IMG/VR virus record: IMGVR_UViG_3300005935_000148 | Span: 1-23,131 of that record | Direction: 5' to 3' (one strand) | Source: a virus | Length of the DNA stretch: 23,131 nucleotides | Shown: positions 1-6,558 of the stretch, in pieces | Position numbering within the stretch: position 1 is the stretch's first letter | Layout: each line of letters opens with the position of its first letter | The notes under the pieces: generated by a model | Told to the model about the DNA's origin: nothing | Database searches by the model: none | The model's input: only the letters and a program-made list of their open reading frames with translations | Program-made: the position numbers and the translations under genes

Positions 1-948
1 GGTTGACATATTTTTATCAAAAGCAGCCATCATTGGAGAACCTTCTGCCATCAAAGAAGTTATCTTATCTACTTCATCACCAAGATCTTTTGCAGCGACA
101 ACCACACCAGTTAAGGCTCTGACATTCGGAAATAATTCTGCTAGATCTACTGCTGAGAGTGATCCGACTTTATCCATGACAGCACGAAAACCATCGGCCT
201 TGACTGTCATTCCACCAAGTTCTGCTATTAGTGCTGCTGATGGTTTTATCAATGCGTTGACTACACCTCTTAAGCTGGTAACTGCCACTCTAGTCTTAAT
301 ACCATTACGTGTCATAATAGCGAGCATCCCTGCCATATCTTCAGCCGTTCCACCAGCTACTTGCATTAACTTTGCAACATTACCAATAACAGGAGCAAGC
401 TCCCCAAAAGTAGTTTTACCAAACTTTACAGTAGCAAACATAATATCAGCATAGTAGTTTGCATCCTTGGTTGCGTCTCCAAATGAATTCATTAATGTTG
501 TAATAGCGTCTGCTGCAACTCCGGTATTCGTCAATCCTGCCTTTGCTGCCTTTGCTGATACTTCTAAAACTTTAAGGGCTTGGGAGGCTGGAACACTTGC
601 GGAAAGAATATCGTAAAGTCCCTTGGCAAGTGCATCTGTAGATTCTCCATAAGCTTCACTCATTGCAAGAATACCTTTTTCAAAATCCTTCATGATTGGC
701 ATTGTAGTTTTATCAAGCATAGTTGAAACATTAGCTAAAGCTTTTTCAAACTTGGCTGCATCAACCGCACCTTTAATAAAAGCGGCACCAACAGCAAGCA
801 TACCTATTTTTGCAGCTTTGGAAATAGCTTTAAAAGTTTTATCGGTAGCTGCTGCGAAGGCTGTGGTTTTTCCGGTTGCACTATTAATTCCAGTAGTAAA
901 CCCTTTTGAATCCAGCCCTAATAATACTGTTAATTTTCCAACTATCAT
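1..948 (-). CDS. Phage tail tape measure protein, N-terminal part (runs off the window)
   Basis: The open frame starts at ATG 948-946 and continues without a stop to position 1, giving 316 codons of a longer gene. The N-terminus (MIVGKLTVLLGLDSKGF) is followed by an alanine- and lysine-rich helical stretch and then the segment around residues 78-130 with LANVSTMLD, MSEAYGESTDALAKGLYDI and LMNSFG. This pattern is typical of the TP901-type tape measure family. Such proteins set tail length, fill the tail tube and help DNA entry. The start overlaps the stop of the frameshifted chaperone extension by ATGA, so translation is probably coupled. The position right after the tail assembly chaperone is the standard place for this gene. 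The C-terminal part, where lytic or peptidase domains may lie, is outside the window. Confidence 0.93.
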   Translation of the reverse strand, partial: MIVGKLTVLLGLDSKGFTTGINSATGKTTAFAAATDKTFKAISKAAKIGMLAVGAAFIKGAVDAAKFEKALANVSTMLDKTTMPIMKDFEKGILAMSEAYGESTDALAKGLYDILSASVPASQALKVLEVSAKAAKAGLTNTGVAADAITTLMNSFGDATKDANYYADIMFATVKFGKTTFGELAPVIGNVAKLMQVAGGTAEDMAGMLAIMTRNGIKTRVAVTSLRGVVNALIKPSAALIAELGGMTVKADGFRAVMDKVGSLSAVDLAELFPNVRALTGVVVAAKDLGDEVDKITSLMAEGSPMMAAFDKNMST

Positions 949-1250
949 GCTGACATCCCTGTCTGACTAATAACATTCATAACTTCTTGATGAGTAGTTT
1001 GTAATTCCATTGGTACTGTATTAAATCCGAATTTCATTTCCAGCATTTTTTCAACCCTCGCAATAACTATAGATAGGGGAGGTTCTTCTACCCATTGATC
1101 AGTTAATAACCTCACCTGTCTCCATGACAATTCTGTTTCAATGCGTTCAACTGTATATGCTGGATACGCTATAATTAACCTATGATATATTCCAAAGTTT
1201 TCATCGTCTAACTCTTCACCACTTGTAGAGCCTTCTTGAAGTTCTCCTGA
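945..1250 (-). CDS. -1 frameshift extension of the tail assembly chaperone (gpGT-type)
   Basis: After the slippery run at 1250-1256 the -1 frame is open for 101 residues, beginning TCA GGA GAA and ending with the TGA at 945-947. It encodes residues such as GIYHRLIIAYPAYTVERIE and then ELSWRQVRLLTDQWVEEPP. No convincing independent start or ribosome binding site exists at its beginning. The first start-like codon (TTG at 1130) would discard about 40 residues of sensible coding sequence. A fused product from the start at 1651 would be about 235 residues. This matches the G/GT arrangement of lambda-like phages: a short chaperone and a minor frameshifted form, both upstream of the tape measure gene, which act in tail assembly and are absent from the virion. 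The frameshift itself is inferred from sequence. Confidence 0.8.
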   Translation of the reverse strand, partial: SGELQEGSTSGEELDDENFGIYHRLIIAYPAYTVERIETELSWRQVRLLTDQWVEEPPLSIVIARVEKMLEMKFGFNTVPMELQTTHQEVMNVISQTGMSA

Positions 1251-1651
1251 AAAAAATTAGTAAGCCACTCCAACTGATTCTGTCTGGCAACTTCTTTTGT
1301 GATTTCTGTTATTTCTCTGATGGATAAATTATCCTCAAAGAATCTTCTTTCAGTTGGTTTGTAGTCCGGATCTTTATAGGAAAATAACCAATTCAACATT
1401 TCAGTTATTCGGTCAAAAGCAAGATCACCATACTTATTCAGGACAGCTTCTATTTCCATTTTAGCAAGTTTCTTTTTATCTTCCTTTTTCTGAAACTCAT
1501 CTACAATACGAATTGCCTTTACACCGAATTCTCTGGCTCTTCCAATTGACATCTCTCTTAATATAAACTCTTTATTTCCTATTGAAATAAGCGTTTGAGA
1601 GTTTGACAATTTCTTCGTCAGTTCTGTATTTCCCTTCGAATCCTTTTCCAT
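1208..1651 (-). CDS. Tail assembly chaperone, unshifted form (gpG-like)
   Basis: This encodes 147 residues from ATG 1651, which has the ribosome binding site AGAGGTGG nine bases upstream. A TTG three codons earlier (1660) is an alternative start with poorer spacing. The protein is charged and helical, and the C-terminal part ends in WLTNFFQENFKKALQVVKS. No family motif is obvious, so the call rests on position (between the major tail protein and the tape measure gene), size and the slippery site near its 3' end. The first 80 bases overlap the end of the glycosyltransferase gene in another frame. The family is thought to coat the tape measure protein during tail tube polymerisation. Confidence 0.78.
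   Translation of the reverse strand: MEKDSKGNTELTKKLSNSQTLISIGNKEFILREMSIGRAREFGVKAIRIVDEFQKKEDKKKLAKMEIEAVLNKYGDLAFDRITEMLNWLFSYKDPDYKPTERRFFEDNLSIREITEITKEVARQNQLEWLTNFFQENFKKALQVVKS
1250..1256 (-). other. Programmed -1 frameshift slippery site (U UUU UUU)
   Basis: On the minus strand the codons read AAT TTT TTT CAG, giving a perfect X XXY YYZ heptamer of seven T residues. Both decoding tRNAs (Phe-Phe) can re-pair after slipping back one base. The site lies 14 codons before the zero-frame stop, and the -1 frame is then open for 101 codons. No strong downstream pseudoknot was found by eye. Confidence 0.78.
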
Positions 1652-2642
1652 TTTTTTCAACCACCTCTTTGATATCTAATTTTGGTAACTCAGTTATTAT
1701 ACCGTCACTGCAATCAAATAATTGCGGACGATCCAGTTTATATACACTCATTAATGCAAGCTTGTATTCGGCTTGCTCTGCTGTTGTAGGAATTCCATTA
1801 TCACTCATTATAATTTCTCTGCTTACATCAATATCCCCAACAATAGTTCCATCTTCTTCTTCATGTTTAACAATTTTTGTTTCTGCCTTTACCCACTTAC
1901 CTTTTACTTTACTTACTTTAGGATATCTGTCAATCCAGTCTTTGAATCCAAAATCAAGACCACATAAAAATAGCGGACCATAGCCCATAAAATTTGCAAC
2001 TTCTACTGCATTATTAACAACACATCCAGCATTCAAAATAGAAGCTCCAATCATAGAATATACTGATGGTAAAATATTCTCAAAAAAGTCATGACCAAGA
2101 AGTTGATCTTTTATTATCTTTTCCATTTCTGGTAATGGTTTGTCTTTCCATGATTCATGATCAAACAATTTGGCAAAGTGCATCATAAGATAATATATCT
2201 TTTCACCCCTCCAGAGTTCAATCACTTTAGGATCTACTGATGGATGAGTAACTAAAGTTGAACCTTTAAAATTATGTCCATGAAAAAACATATCCCATGC
2301 CGTCTGGTTCCCATCAAACAAACAAATATATTCAGGCTGATGCCCATAATATTTGAGAGTTGCTGCCATTGATTCTGATGTAAAAATTACACCTTTCCAA
2401 TCTTTCAAGAGTGGTATTAACTTCTCTAAACTAATTCCAGCACCTACAATTAATGCTGGCTCTCCCTTATGCTTATTCTGATGTTTCAATAAAGAATAAT
2501 CTTTTTTTTCTTTAACTAATTCTCTTTCTACTTTATCGTAATTAGCATACGAAGCCCATACCCATCTTTCTATCCAAGATTTCAGGACACCAGAATTTCT
2601 AGTGTCCTGGGATTGCTCGTATTTTTCATCTTTTTTATACAT
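1572..2642 (-). CDS. DUF115/Maf-like glycosyltransferase encoded in the tail operon
   Basis: This gene encodes 356 residues. I chose ATG 2642 because GGAGG lies ten bases upstream; an earlier in-frame ATG at 2669 lies inside the major tail gene and would precede that ribosome binding site. Residues about 58-250 carry the DUF115 (6-hydroxymethylpterin pyrophosphokinase MptE-like) Rossmann-type signature: EPALIVGAGISLEKLIPLL, then TSESMAATLKYYG, then PEYICLFDGNQTA, and later SMIGASILNAGCV with LFLCGLDFGF. The same domain forms the core of Maf flagellin glycosyltransferases, which transfer CMP-activated pseudaminic or legionaminic acid to Ser/Thr. Here the gene lies between the major tail protein and tail chaperone genes, so a virion or tail substrate is a reasonable inference. 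A role in modifying a host surface or flagellar protein is the alternative. The family call is fairly sure; the substrate is unknown. Confidence 0.75.
   Translation of the reverse strand: MYKKDEKYEQSQDTRNSGVLKSWIERWVWASYANYDKVERELVKEKKDYSLLKHQNKHKGEPALIVGAGISLEKLIPLLKDWKGVIFTSESMAATLKYYGHQPEYICLFDGNQTAWDMFFHGHNFKGSTLVTHPSVDPKVIELWRGEKIYYLMMHFAKLFDHESWKDKPLPEMEKIIKDQLLGHDFFENILPSVYSMIGASILNAGCVVNNAVEVANFMGYGPLFLCGLDFGFKDWIDRYPKVSKVKGKWVKAETKIVKHEEEDGTIVGDIDVSREIIMSDNGIPTTAEQAEYKLALMSVYKLDRPQLFDCSDGIITELPKLDIKEVVEKNGKGFEGKYRTDEEIVKLSNAYFNRK
2583..2609. repeat. 27-bp near-perfect palindrome inside the 5' part of the glycosyltransferase gene
   Basis: CAGGACAC at 2583-2590 and GTGTCCTG at 2602-2609 are exact inverted repeats. 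Inside them AGAA (2592-2595) pairs with TTCT (2597-2600), leaving one C/A mismatch (2591/2601) and one central base. It lies at codons 12-20 of the DUF115 gene. As RNA it would need to open the innermost pairs to make a loop; as DNA it resembles a dimeric protein-binding site. Function unknown. Confidence 0.5.
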
Positions 2643-2646
2643 TGAA

Positions 2647-3429
2647 TTAGGCCTCCACTGTCCATTCAAATAACTGTTTTCCTACTGGTTTACTCAGGTC
2701 TGCCAATATATGAAATGTCATTGGTATACCTGCAAAAGCATCAGCCATTGAAAAAGCAATGTCTGAAGCACCAATTTTTTTAGCTCTATGAGCATAGAAC
2801 TGGATTTGTTTTCCGTTGTCATTAATATGTACGATTCGAAGAGTTGCTTCAAAATCTGCAAGCTGACCACCAACACCAACTCTTGATACTGTTGCTGATT
2901 CATTGTACTCAATATGAACTGTATCCAAATCTGTGATTCCACCACCATTTATTCTTGCTACTGTTCCAGCTGCTCCTGTTGATGTAAAATCTGTTCCTTT
3001 AGTATAACCGTCAGGAGTATTTGACCAATCAGAACTGAATACCATTATAGTTCCGGTTGCGTATCCTGCCTGATCTAAAGTGATATTTGCAGTACCACTT
3101 AATTCATGATCTTCTCTGAATCTCATTACTGTTGATGTTGATTCATCATAAGCAATCGCATTGATTACTGGTGTTGCTGCAAATTCATTTGCTGCATCAT
3201 ATGTAAATCTGTTCTGATGATTTTTAAAATCATCCAGCATTACATCAACTTCCATTGATTCCATTGTCTTGTGAGATCCTACATTCACTCCTGAATCTTC
3301 AAGAGAAAACTGGACTGTTTCTTTATTGTACCGAAAGGTAGCTGCTGATTTTGGTGAGCCTAATCTAACGTCTCCCCAATATATTTCACAAGGTCCAATC
3401 GGTTTAGTTGCCGCTACTGCTTTACTCAT
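2647..3429 (-). CDS. Major tail (tube) protein
   Basis: This gene encodes 260 residues with a strong ribosome binding site (AGGAGGG, seven bases before ATG 3429) and a 4-base overlap with the preceding gene. The N-terminal segment IGPCEIYWGDVRLGSPKSA, followed by an ETVQF-like strand, resembles the opening beta strands of siphovirus major tail tube proteins. The rest is beta-rich with many Thr, Ser and Gly and few Cys. The protein would polymerise into the tail tube around the tape measure. Position (after the tail terminator, before the chaperone and tape measure genes), size and the strong ribosome binding site, as expected for an abundant structural protein, all agree. No sheath gene is next to it, which argues for a non-contractile tail, though a distant sheath gene cannot be excluded. 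Confidence 0.78.
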   Translation of the reverse strand: MSKAVAATKPIGPCEIYWGDVRLGSPKSAATFRYNKETVQFSLEDSGVNVGSHKTMESMEVDVMLDDFKNHQNRFTYDAANEFAATPVINAIAYDESTSTVMRFREDHELSGTANITLDQAGYATGTIMVFSSDWSNTPDGYTKGTDFTSTGAAGTVARINGGGITDLDTVHIEYNESATVSRVGVGGQLADFEATLRIVHINDNGKQIQFYAHRAKKIGASDIAFSMADAFAGIPMTFHILADLSKPVGKQLFEWTVEA

Positions 3430-3839
3430 AATAATGCCCTCCTGTAATGCAAATTAAACATTACATTTTTGCCGTAGACATTGAACTCATCGTCAAATAA
3501 ATCTTCCGGCTCACTAACTAATATAGCCCTGAATCCAGTTGTTGTGGTATCAGGCTTCTGATTTAATAATTGTATGATCCTCTTAATAATGTCTTCATAA
3601 CTATCATCTTTCGTCCATACATTAATTGATAATACACTATTTGTAATCAAAAAACTAGGATCAGCAGATTGATCACTATTTGTAGATTGTATGTTTAAAA
3701 CTGTTTCAGGAAAGGTAGGTTTCACTGGAGGCTTGAACCAATAAGTTTGAAAGGGTTCTGATCCTGGTGTTCCCATTAAAGCAATATAAGAATCATCATC
3801 TGTGAGTCGTTTTTTTATTGCTAATTTTAAAGTTTTCAT
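3426..3839 (-). CDS. Tail terminator/tail completion protein (DUF3168-like position)
   Basis: This gene encodes 137 residues, starting MKTLKLAIKKRLTDDDSYIA. It overlaps both neighbours by ATGA (3836-3839 and 3426-3429). The pattern is an N-terminal helix, a short strand region with PTFPETVLNIQ, a central SINVWTKDDSYEDIIKRIIQLL and a final YGKNVMFNLHYRRALL. This matches the size and layout of tail completion proteins of the DUF3168/gpU class, which cap the tail at the head-proximal end. The assignment rests on fold-like pattern and on its place just before the major tail protein; no catalytic residues are expected. Confidence 0.6.
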   Translation of the reverse strand: MKTLKLAIKKRLTDDDSYIALMGTPGSEPFQTYWFKPPVKPTFPETVLNIQSTNSDQSADPSFLITNSVLSINVWTKDDSYEDIIKRIIQLLNQKPDTTTTGFRAILVSEPEDLFDDEFNVYGKNVMFNLHYRRALL

Positions 3840-4243
3840 TTGATCACCTTTGATACAGCCGCACCCATTAGTGTTACTATTCCAACTGCCTCTTCTTCTA
3901 ATGCTGGACCAAAGAATGGAAAAGCCCTTCTTCCTGCTCCTCCTACTTCAATCAATGTTGCGTAAGGTTCGCTAGCTGTAACTTCCCCTGTTATTCCATA
4001 AGTAAAAACTTTTACTTTTTCAGCTTTAATAGAATTCACAAGCTTGGTTGACCACGTGTAGAATCGTGGATCAGGATGTGTTTTCCTCTCTGCTGATGAA
4101 AGCTGGGAGCCTACAACATGCTTACTCTTTGCGTTCGTTGCCACTAAATTCTGTGATTTTTCCATCGCTGTTATCAGGCTTGCGTCCACGAATGTTTTCA
4201 CTAACTTTAGGTTTCTGTTTAGTTCTGCTAATCCCTGCAACAT
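3836..4243 (-). CDS. HK97 gp10-like head-tail/tail joining protein
   Basis: This gene encodes 135 residues from ATG 4243, preceded by AAAGGA at good spacing. The protein begins with a helix (GLAELNRNLKLVKTFVDASL), contains AKSKHVVGSQLSSAERKTH, then EVTASEPYATLIEVGG and FPFFGPALEEEA. The Y-A-x-x-x-E-x-G segment followed by F-x-x-P-A is characteristic of the HK97-gp10 family, which joins heads and tails. The gene lies between the head closure and tail terminator genes, as the family usually does. Its first 122 bases overlap the small gene 4122-4358 in another frame, which is unusually long for this compact genome. Confidence 0.72.
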   Translation of the reverse strand: MLQGLAELNRNLKLVKTFVDASLITAMEKSQNLVATNAKSKHVVGSQLSSAERKTHPDPRFYTWSTKLVNSIKAEKVKVFTYGITGEVTASEPYATLIEVGGAGRRAFPFFGPALEEEAVGIVTLMGAAVSKVIK

Positions 4244-4358
4244 CGTACAATTCCTTTAATGAATAATTTCTTCTCTTATAAAAGATATAATTATCACCTC
4301 TTTCTTCTGCCATCTTCAAATGACTAATTGTTAATTTACCCGGTAATCCTTGACTCAT
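4122..4358 (-). CDS. Small basic protein of unknown function, overlapping the gp10-like gene
   Basis: This gene encodes 78 residues starting MSQGLPGKLTISHLKMAEE. I keep it because its ATG forms an ATGA overlap (4355-4358) with the stop of the upstream gene and because without it 4244-4354 would be an unusual gap. The middle contains YSLKELYDVAGISRTKQK, reminiscent of a helix-turn-helix-like segment, and the last third is basic and low in complexity. The last 122 bases lie over the start of the gp10-like gene in another frame, so the C-terminal 40 residues may be little constrained. It could be a small connector accessory protein. I do not recognise a family. Confidence 0.5.
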   Translation of the reverse strand: MSQGLPGKLTISHLKMAEERGDNYIFYKRRNYSLKELYDVAGISRTKQKPKVSENIRGRKPDNSDGKITEFSGNERKE

Positions 4359-4699
4359 CTATTTTCCACCTTTTGAGTATAAACCTGTTTATGCCCTTCA
4401 TAATTTTGAACATCCATTACTTCATGGTAATTAGTTTCATTAGGTTCATAAATCCTATGATCTACTGCCACTGAAGAAGTTGAAGGAAAAAATAAAGTAT
4501 GAGTGCTTTCTACTACTCTACCTTTTATTTCTTTTTTAAATGCTCCACTTTTAGGAAATATCAATACTGTTGATGTCTCAATTGTAGTTGTCGCTGATTC
4601 TGGATACACTGAAGTTCCATTATATTCCTGCGTAACATTTTTTACAGTTACGACAGTTCCACTTTGGATTAAAGAATCTGTATCTGAAGACCAACTCAT
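4355..4699 (-). CDS. Putative head closure/head-tail adaptor protein
   Basis: This gene encodes 114 residues. The start overlaps the upstream stop as TAATG at 4699 and the end overlaps the next gene as ATGA. The sequence is beta-rich: SGTVVTVKNVTQEYNGTS, then ETSTVLIFPKSGAFKKEIKG, then RIYEPNETNYHEVMDV and a closing strand. Size, strand pattern and location between the gpW-like and gp10-like genes fit the small beta-barrel head closure (stopper) proteins of siphoviruses, which seal the portal after packaging and receive the tail. No diagnostic motif was recognised, so this is a positional assignment. Confidence 0.5.
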   Translation of the reverse strand: MSWSSDTDSLIQSGTVVTVKNVTQEYNGTSVYPESATTTIETSTVLIFPKSGAFKKEIKGRVVESTHTLFFPSTSSVAVDHRIYEPNETNYHEVMDVQNYEGHKQVYTQKVENR

Positions 4700-4959
4700 T
4701 AGTATGCATCCCCTATATACTCAGATTTATCTTCACCAAACTCATTTATATCAGTAGCAATTTCTCGAATGTCCTCATAAGGTGTACTGTCCTGATCTAT
4801 CTTTATTAGTTTCGCTCTGGAGTTCATTAGGGTATCAAGGAATTTTCCTTTATCAACACTCTTATCACCAATCTTGTAATCACCGACATTGCTGGTATCA
4901 TCCAGCAATGCCGAAATTTTAAGATCAATTTTTGCTATAAGCTCGGATGCTGTTGCCAT
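4699..4959 (-). CDS. gpW-like head-tail connector protein
   Basis: This gene encodes 86 residues from ATG 4959, two bases after the capsid gene stop (TAG TC ATG), without its own clear ribosome binding site, so translation is probably coupled. I rejected the earlier start at 5007, which lies inside the capsid gene. The protein has an N-terminal helix (MATASELIAKIDLKISALL), the segment YKIGDKSVDKGKFLDTLMN, then a further helix and an acidic C-terminus. The Y-x-I-G-x-x-S-V-x-K pattern resembles the beta-hairpin of small gpW-type adaptors that bind the portal after DNA packaging. Family assignment is moderate, supported by its place directly after the major capsid gene. Confidence 0.55.
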   Translation of the reverse strand: MATASELIAKIDLKISALLDDTSNVGDYKIGDKSVDKGKFLDTLMNSRAKLIKIDQDSTPYEDIREIATDINEFGEDKSEYIGDAY

Positions 4960-4961
4960 GA

Positions 4962-6092
4962 CTATGATGTCATCTTTACAACATATCTGTTGCTGACCGC
5001 ACCACAACCACCGAAGTAGCTTACTTTATATCTTGCTACTACATCAGCATTAAAAGCCTGTTCGCTATCTCTTCCCTGCTGGAAAGTTGACAGAGGCCAT
5101 ACTTCAGTATAAACAAACTGTTTCTTGAAGTCTCCATAATACCATGCTGTAGCTGCTACCTGCTGATCAATAAAAGTTGTATCAAGTGCTTCTGTTCCAT
5201 TGAAAATATTCTTTGTCCCCGATGGAGTTGATGCTAATACTGATTGACCTGAGTAACAAATCTTATTTGCAATACTCATCAAGCTTAATCCAGTAAGTAG
5301 AGTCTTTGGTCTAACTCTCATTGGTAAGCCCTGTTCATCTTTGAACTGAGCAAATTTTGTAAGTGCTGCTTGGAGGTCGGTTTCATCTGTAAGTACCTCA
5401 GACCCAAGGTTATTCAAAGTATCAGTTGAATAAGGATCTGCTGAAGAAGCACCATATAATGTGGTTGCATTTCCGGCTGGTCTCCATGCTGCCAATAGTC
5501 CAGTACTGGTTAATTCAAGAACTGCATTCATGATAGTTTTCTCTCTATCTGATTTAGCAGATTCTCCAATCTGACCGGCTCTCAATAGCATTTGACCTGT
5601 CTGGTCAAACCTAACCATCTCTTCTGTTAGAGAAATGATTCTACCCTTTTTGGTATTTTTAATTTTATGATACTTTTCAGTGATCGAACCCTCTTCGTAG
5701 TTGATACCTTCGATAACTTCTTTCATCTGATTGTCAGCACCGAATCCAACAATGGTTTCATCTTTTACAGATGATTGAACAACTGTAACCAATTTGTCAC
5801 CAATACCATATTCCAGATCATAAGCTTCCTGGACTTTTTTATTAATCAATGCTCCGGTAATTTTAGGAAATGCAGATGAAGCCATTGCTTCTGAAAAGTC
5901 AGCCTCTCCAACTCTGCGAGTACCCATTAAGTTATCCTGTTTAAGGGATGGTTCACCCATTGCTTGCCAAAGAGCTTTCAAGGAAACTTCATCTGTTTTG
6001 ATTTTTCCTTCATTAATATTATTAATCATTGCGATGGCGAACCTTTTTTCTCCGCCATTCTCATATAAAGATTTCATGCTATCTCTGTTCAT
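4962..6092 (-). CDS. Major capsid protein (HK97 fold, inferred)
   Basis: This gene encodes 376 residues with ribosome binding site AGGAG eight bases before ATG 6092. After a helical N-arm it contains KIKNTKKGRIISLTEEMVRFD, similar to the E-loop and spine region of HK97-fold capsid proteins, then an Ala- and Thr-rich central region, RVRPKTLLTGLSLMS, a strand with FVYTEVWPL, and a C-terminus with VVARYKVSYFGGCG. The R-P-x-x-L-L-x-x and the late VVARYKV pattern are common in capsid proteins of phages with a separate protease-scaffold gene. Its position downstream of the protease-scaffold and decoration genes supports the call. There is no N-terminal delta domain of the HK97 length, consistent with scaffold supplied by the upstream gene. 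Confidence 0.8.
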   Translation of the reverse strand: MNRDSMKSLYENGGEKRFAIAMINNINEGKIKTDEVSLKALWQAMGEPSLKQDNLMGTRRVGEADFSEAMASSAFPKITGALINKKVQEAYDLEYGIGDKLVTVVQSSVKDETIVGFGADNQMKEVIEGINYEEGSITEKYHKIKNTKKGRIISLTEEMVRFDQTGQMLLRAGQIGESAKSDREKTIMNAVLELTSTGLLAAWRPAGNATTLYGASSADPYSTDTLNNLGSEVLTDETDLQAALTKFAQFKDEQGLPMRVRPKTLLTGLSLMSIANKICYSGQSVLASTPSGTKNIFNGTEALDTTFIDQQVAATAWYYGDFKKQFVYTEVWPLSTFQQGRDSEQAFNADVVARYKVSYFGGCGAVSNRYVVKMTS

Positions 6093-6102
6093 TTTTTATC
6101 TC

Positions 6103-6555
6103 CTAGCTCTCTACTATCTGTTTCTGGAGTGCACCAGGCATAAATTGAACGAGTACACTTGTTCCAGCTGTATCCAAATCTTCAGCACAAACGGCAACAC
6201 TATTAGTTGCTGAATCAAATCCGCTGGTAGTTGCTAGTTTTAGCAATAACTGTTTTGCACTAATTACATACTGCTGACCGAATATCTGGGTTGCACTTGC
6301 CACTGTCATTTCAAAGACAGTTCCGTGTCCAATTTCCAACATTCTTATTGCTGTAGCTGTTGCATCTGTTGCTGGAGATGCGTCCATTGCGATTCCTACT
6401 AAGTCATCACAATCGCTTGACAATAATGCAGCTGTAACTCTTCCAGTTCCCCAGATTATTTTTAGCATGTCACCCTGTTCGATTGCCACTGTTCCAGTTT
6501 TTTTTACTTTCCTGGAGATTTGTGGTCCCCTTCTATAACGAAATTTATTAGCCAT
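6103..6555 (-). CDS. Capsid decoration (cement) protein, DUF2190-like
   Basis: This gene encodes 150 residues, preceded by an unusual all-G ribosome binding segment (GGGGGTAAGTC before ATG) formed by the last codons of the protease-scaffold gene. The protein has the short-strand pattern of capsid cement proteins: KKTGTVAIEQGDMLKII, a DDLVGIAMDASPATD stretch and GHGTVFEMTVASATQIFGQQ. The 'G-x-A-x-x-A' loop and the Thr/Ala richness match the DUF2190 and lambda gpD-like cement layout. Such proteins bind the capsid exterior after expansion. The location between protease-scaffold and capsid genes is the usual one. The family call is moderate because it rests on pattern, not on a unique motif. Confidence 0.6.
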   Translation of the reverse strand: MANKFRYRRGPQISRKVKKTGTVAIEQGDMLKIIWGTGRVTAALLSSDCDDLVGIAMDASPATDATATAIRMLEIGHGTVFEMTVASATQIFGQQYVISAKQLLLKLATTSGFDSATNSVAVCAEDLDTAGTSVLVQFMPGALQKQIVES

Positions 6556-6558
6556 GAC

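Noticed and set aside
1603-1983. Plus-strand frame of 126 codons, and similar plus-strand frames elsewhere
   Set aside because: All plus-strand frames are mirror images of well-supported minus-strand genes, lack ribosome binding sites and have unnatural composition.
2718-2948. 76-codon minus-strand frame within the major tail gene
   Set aside because: Fully contained in the major tail protein gene in another frame, with Gln/Leu-rich composition typical of a shadow.
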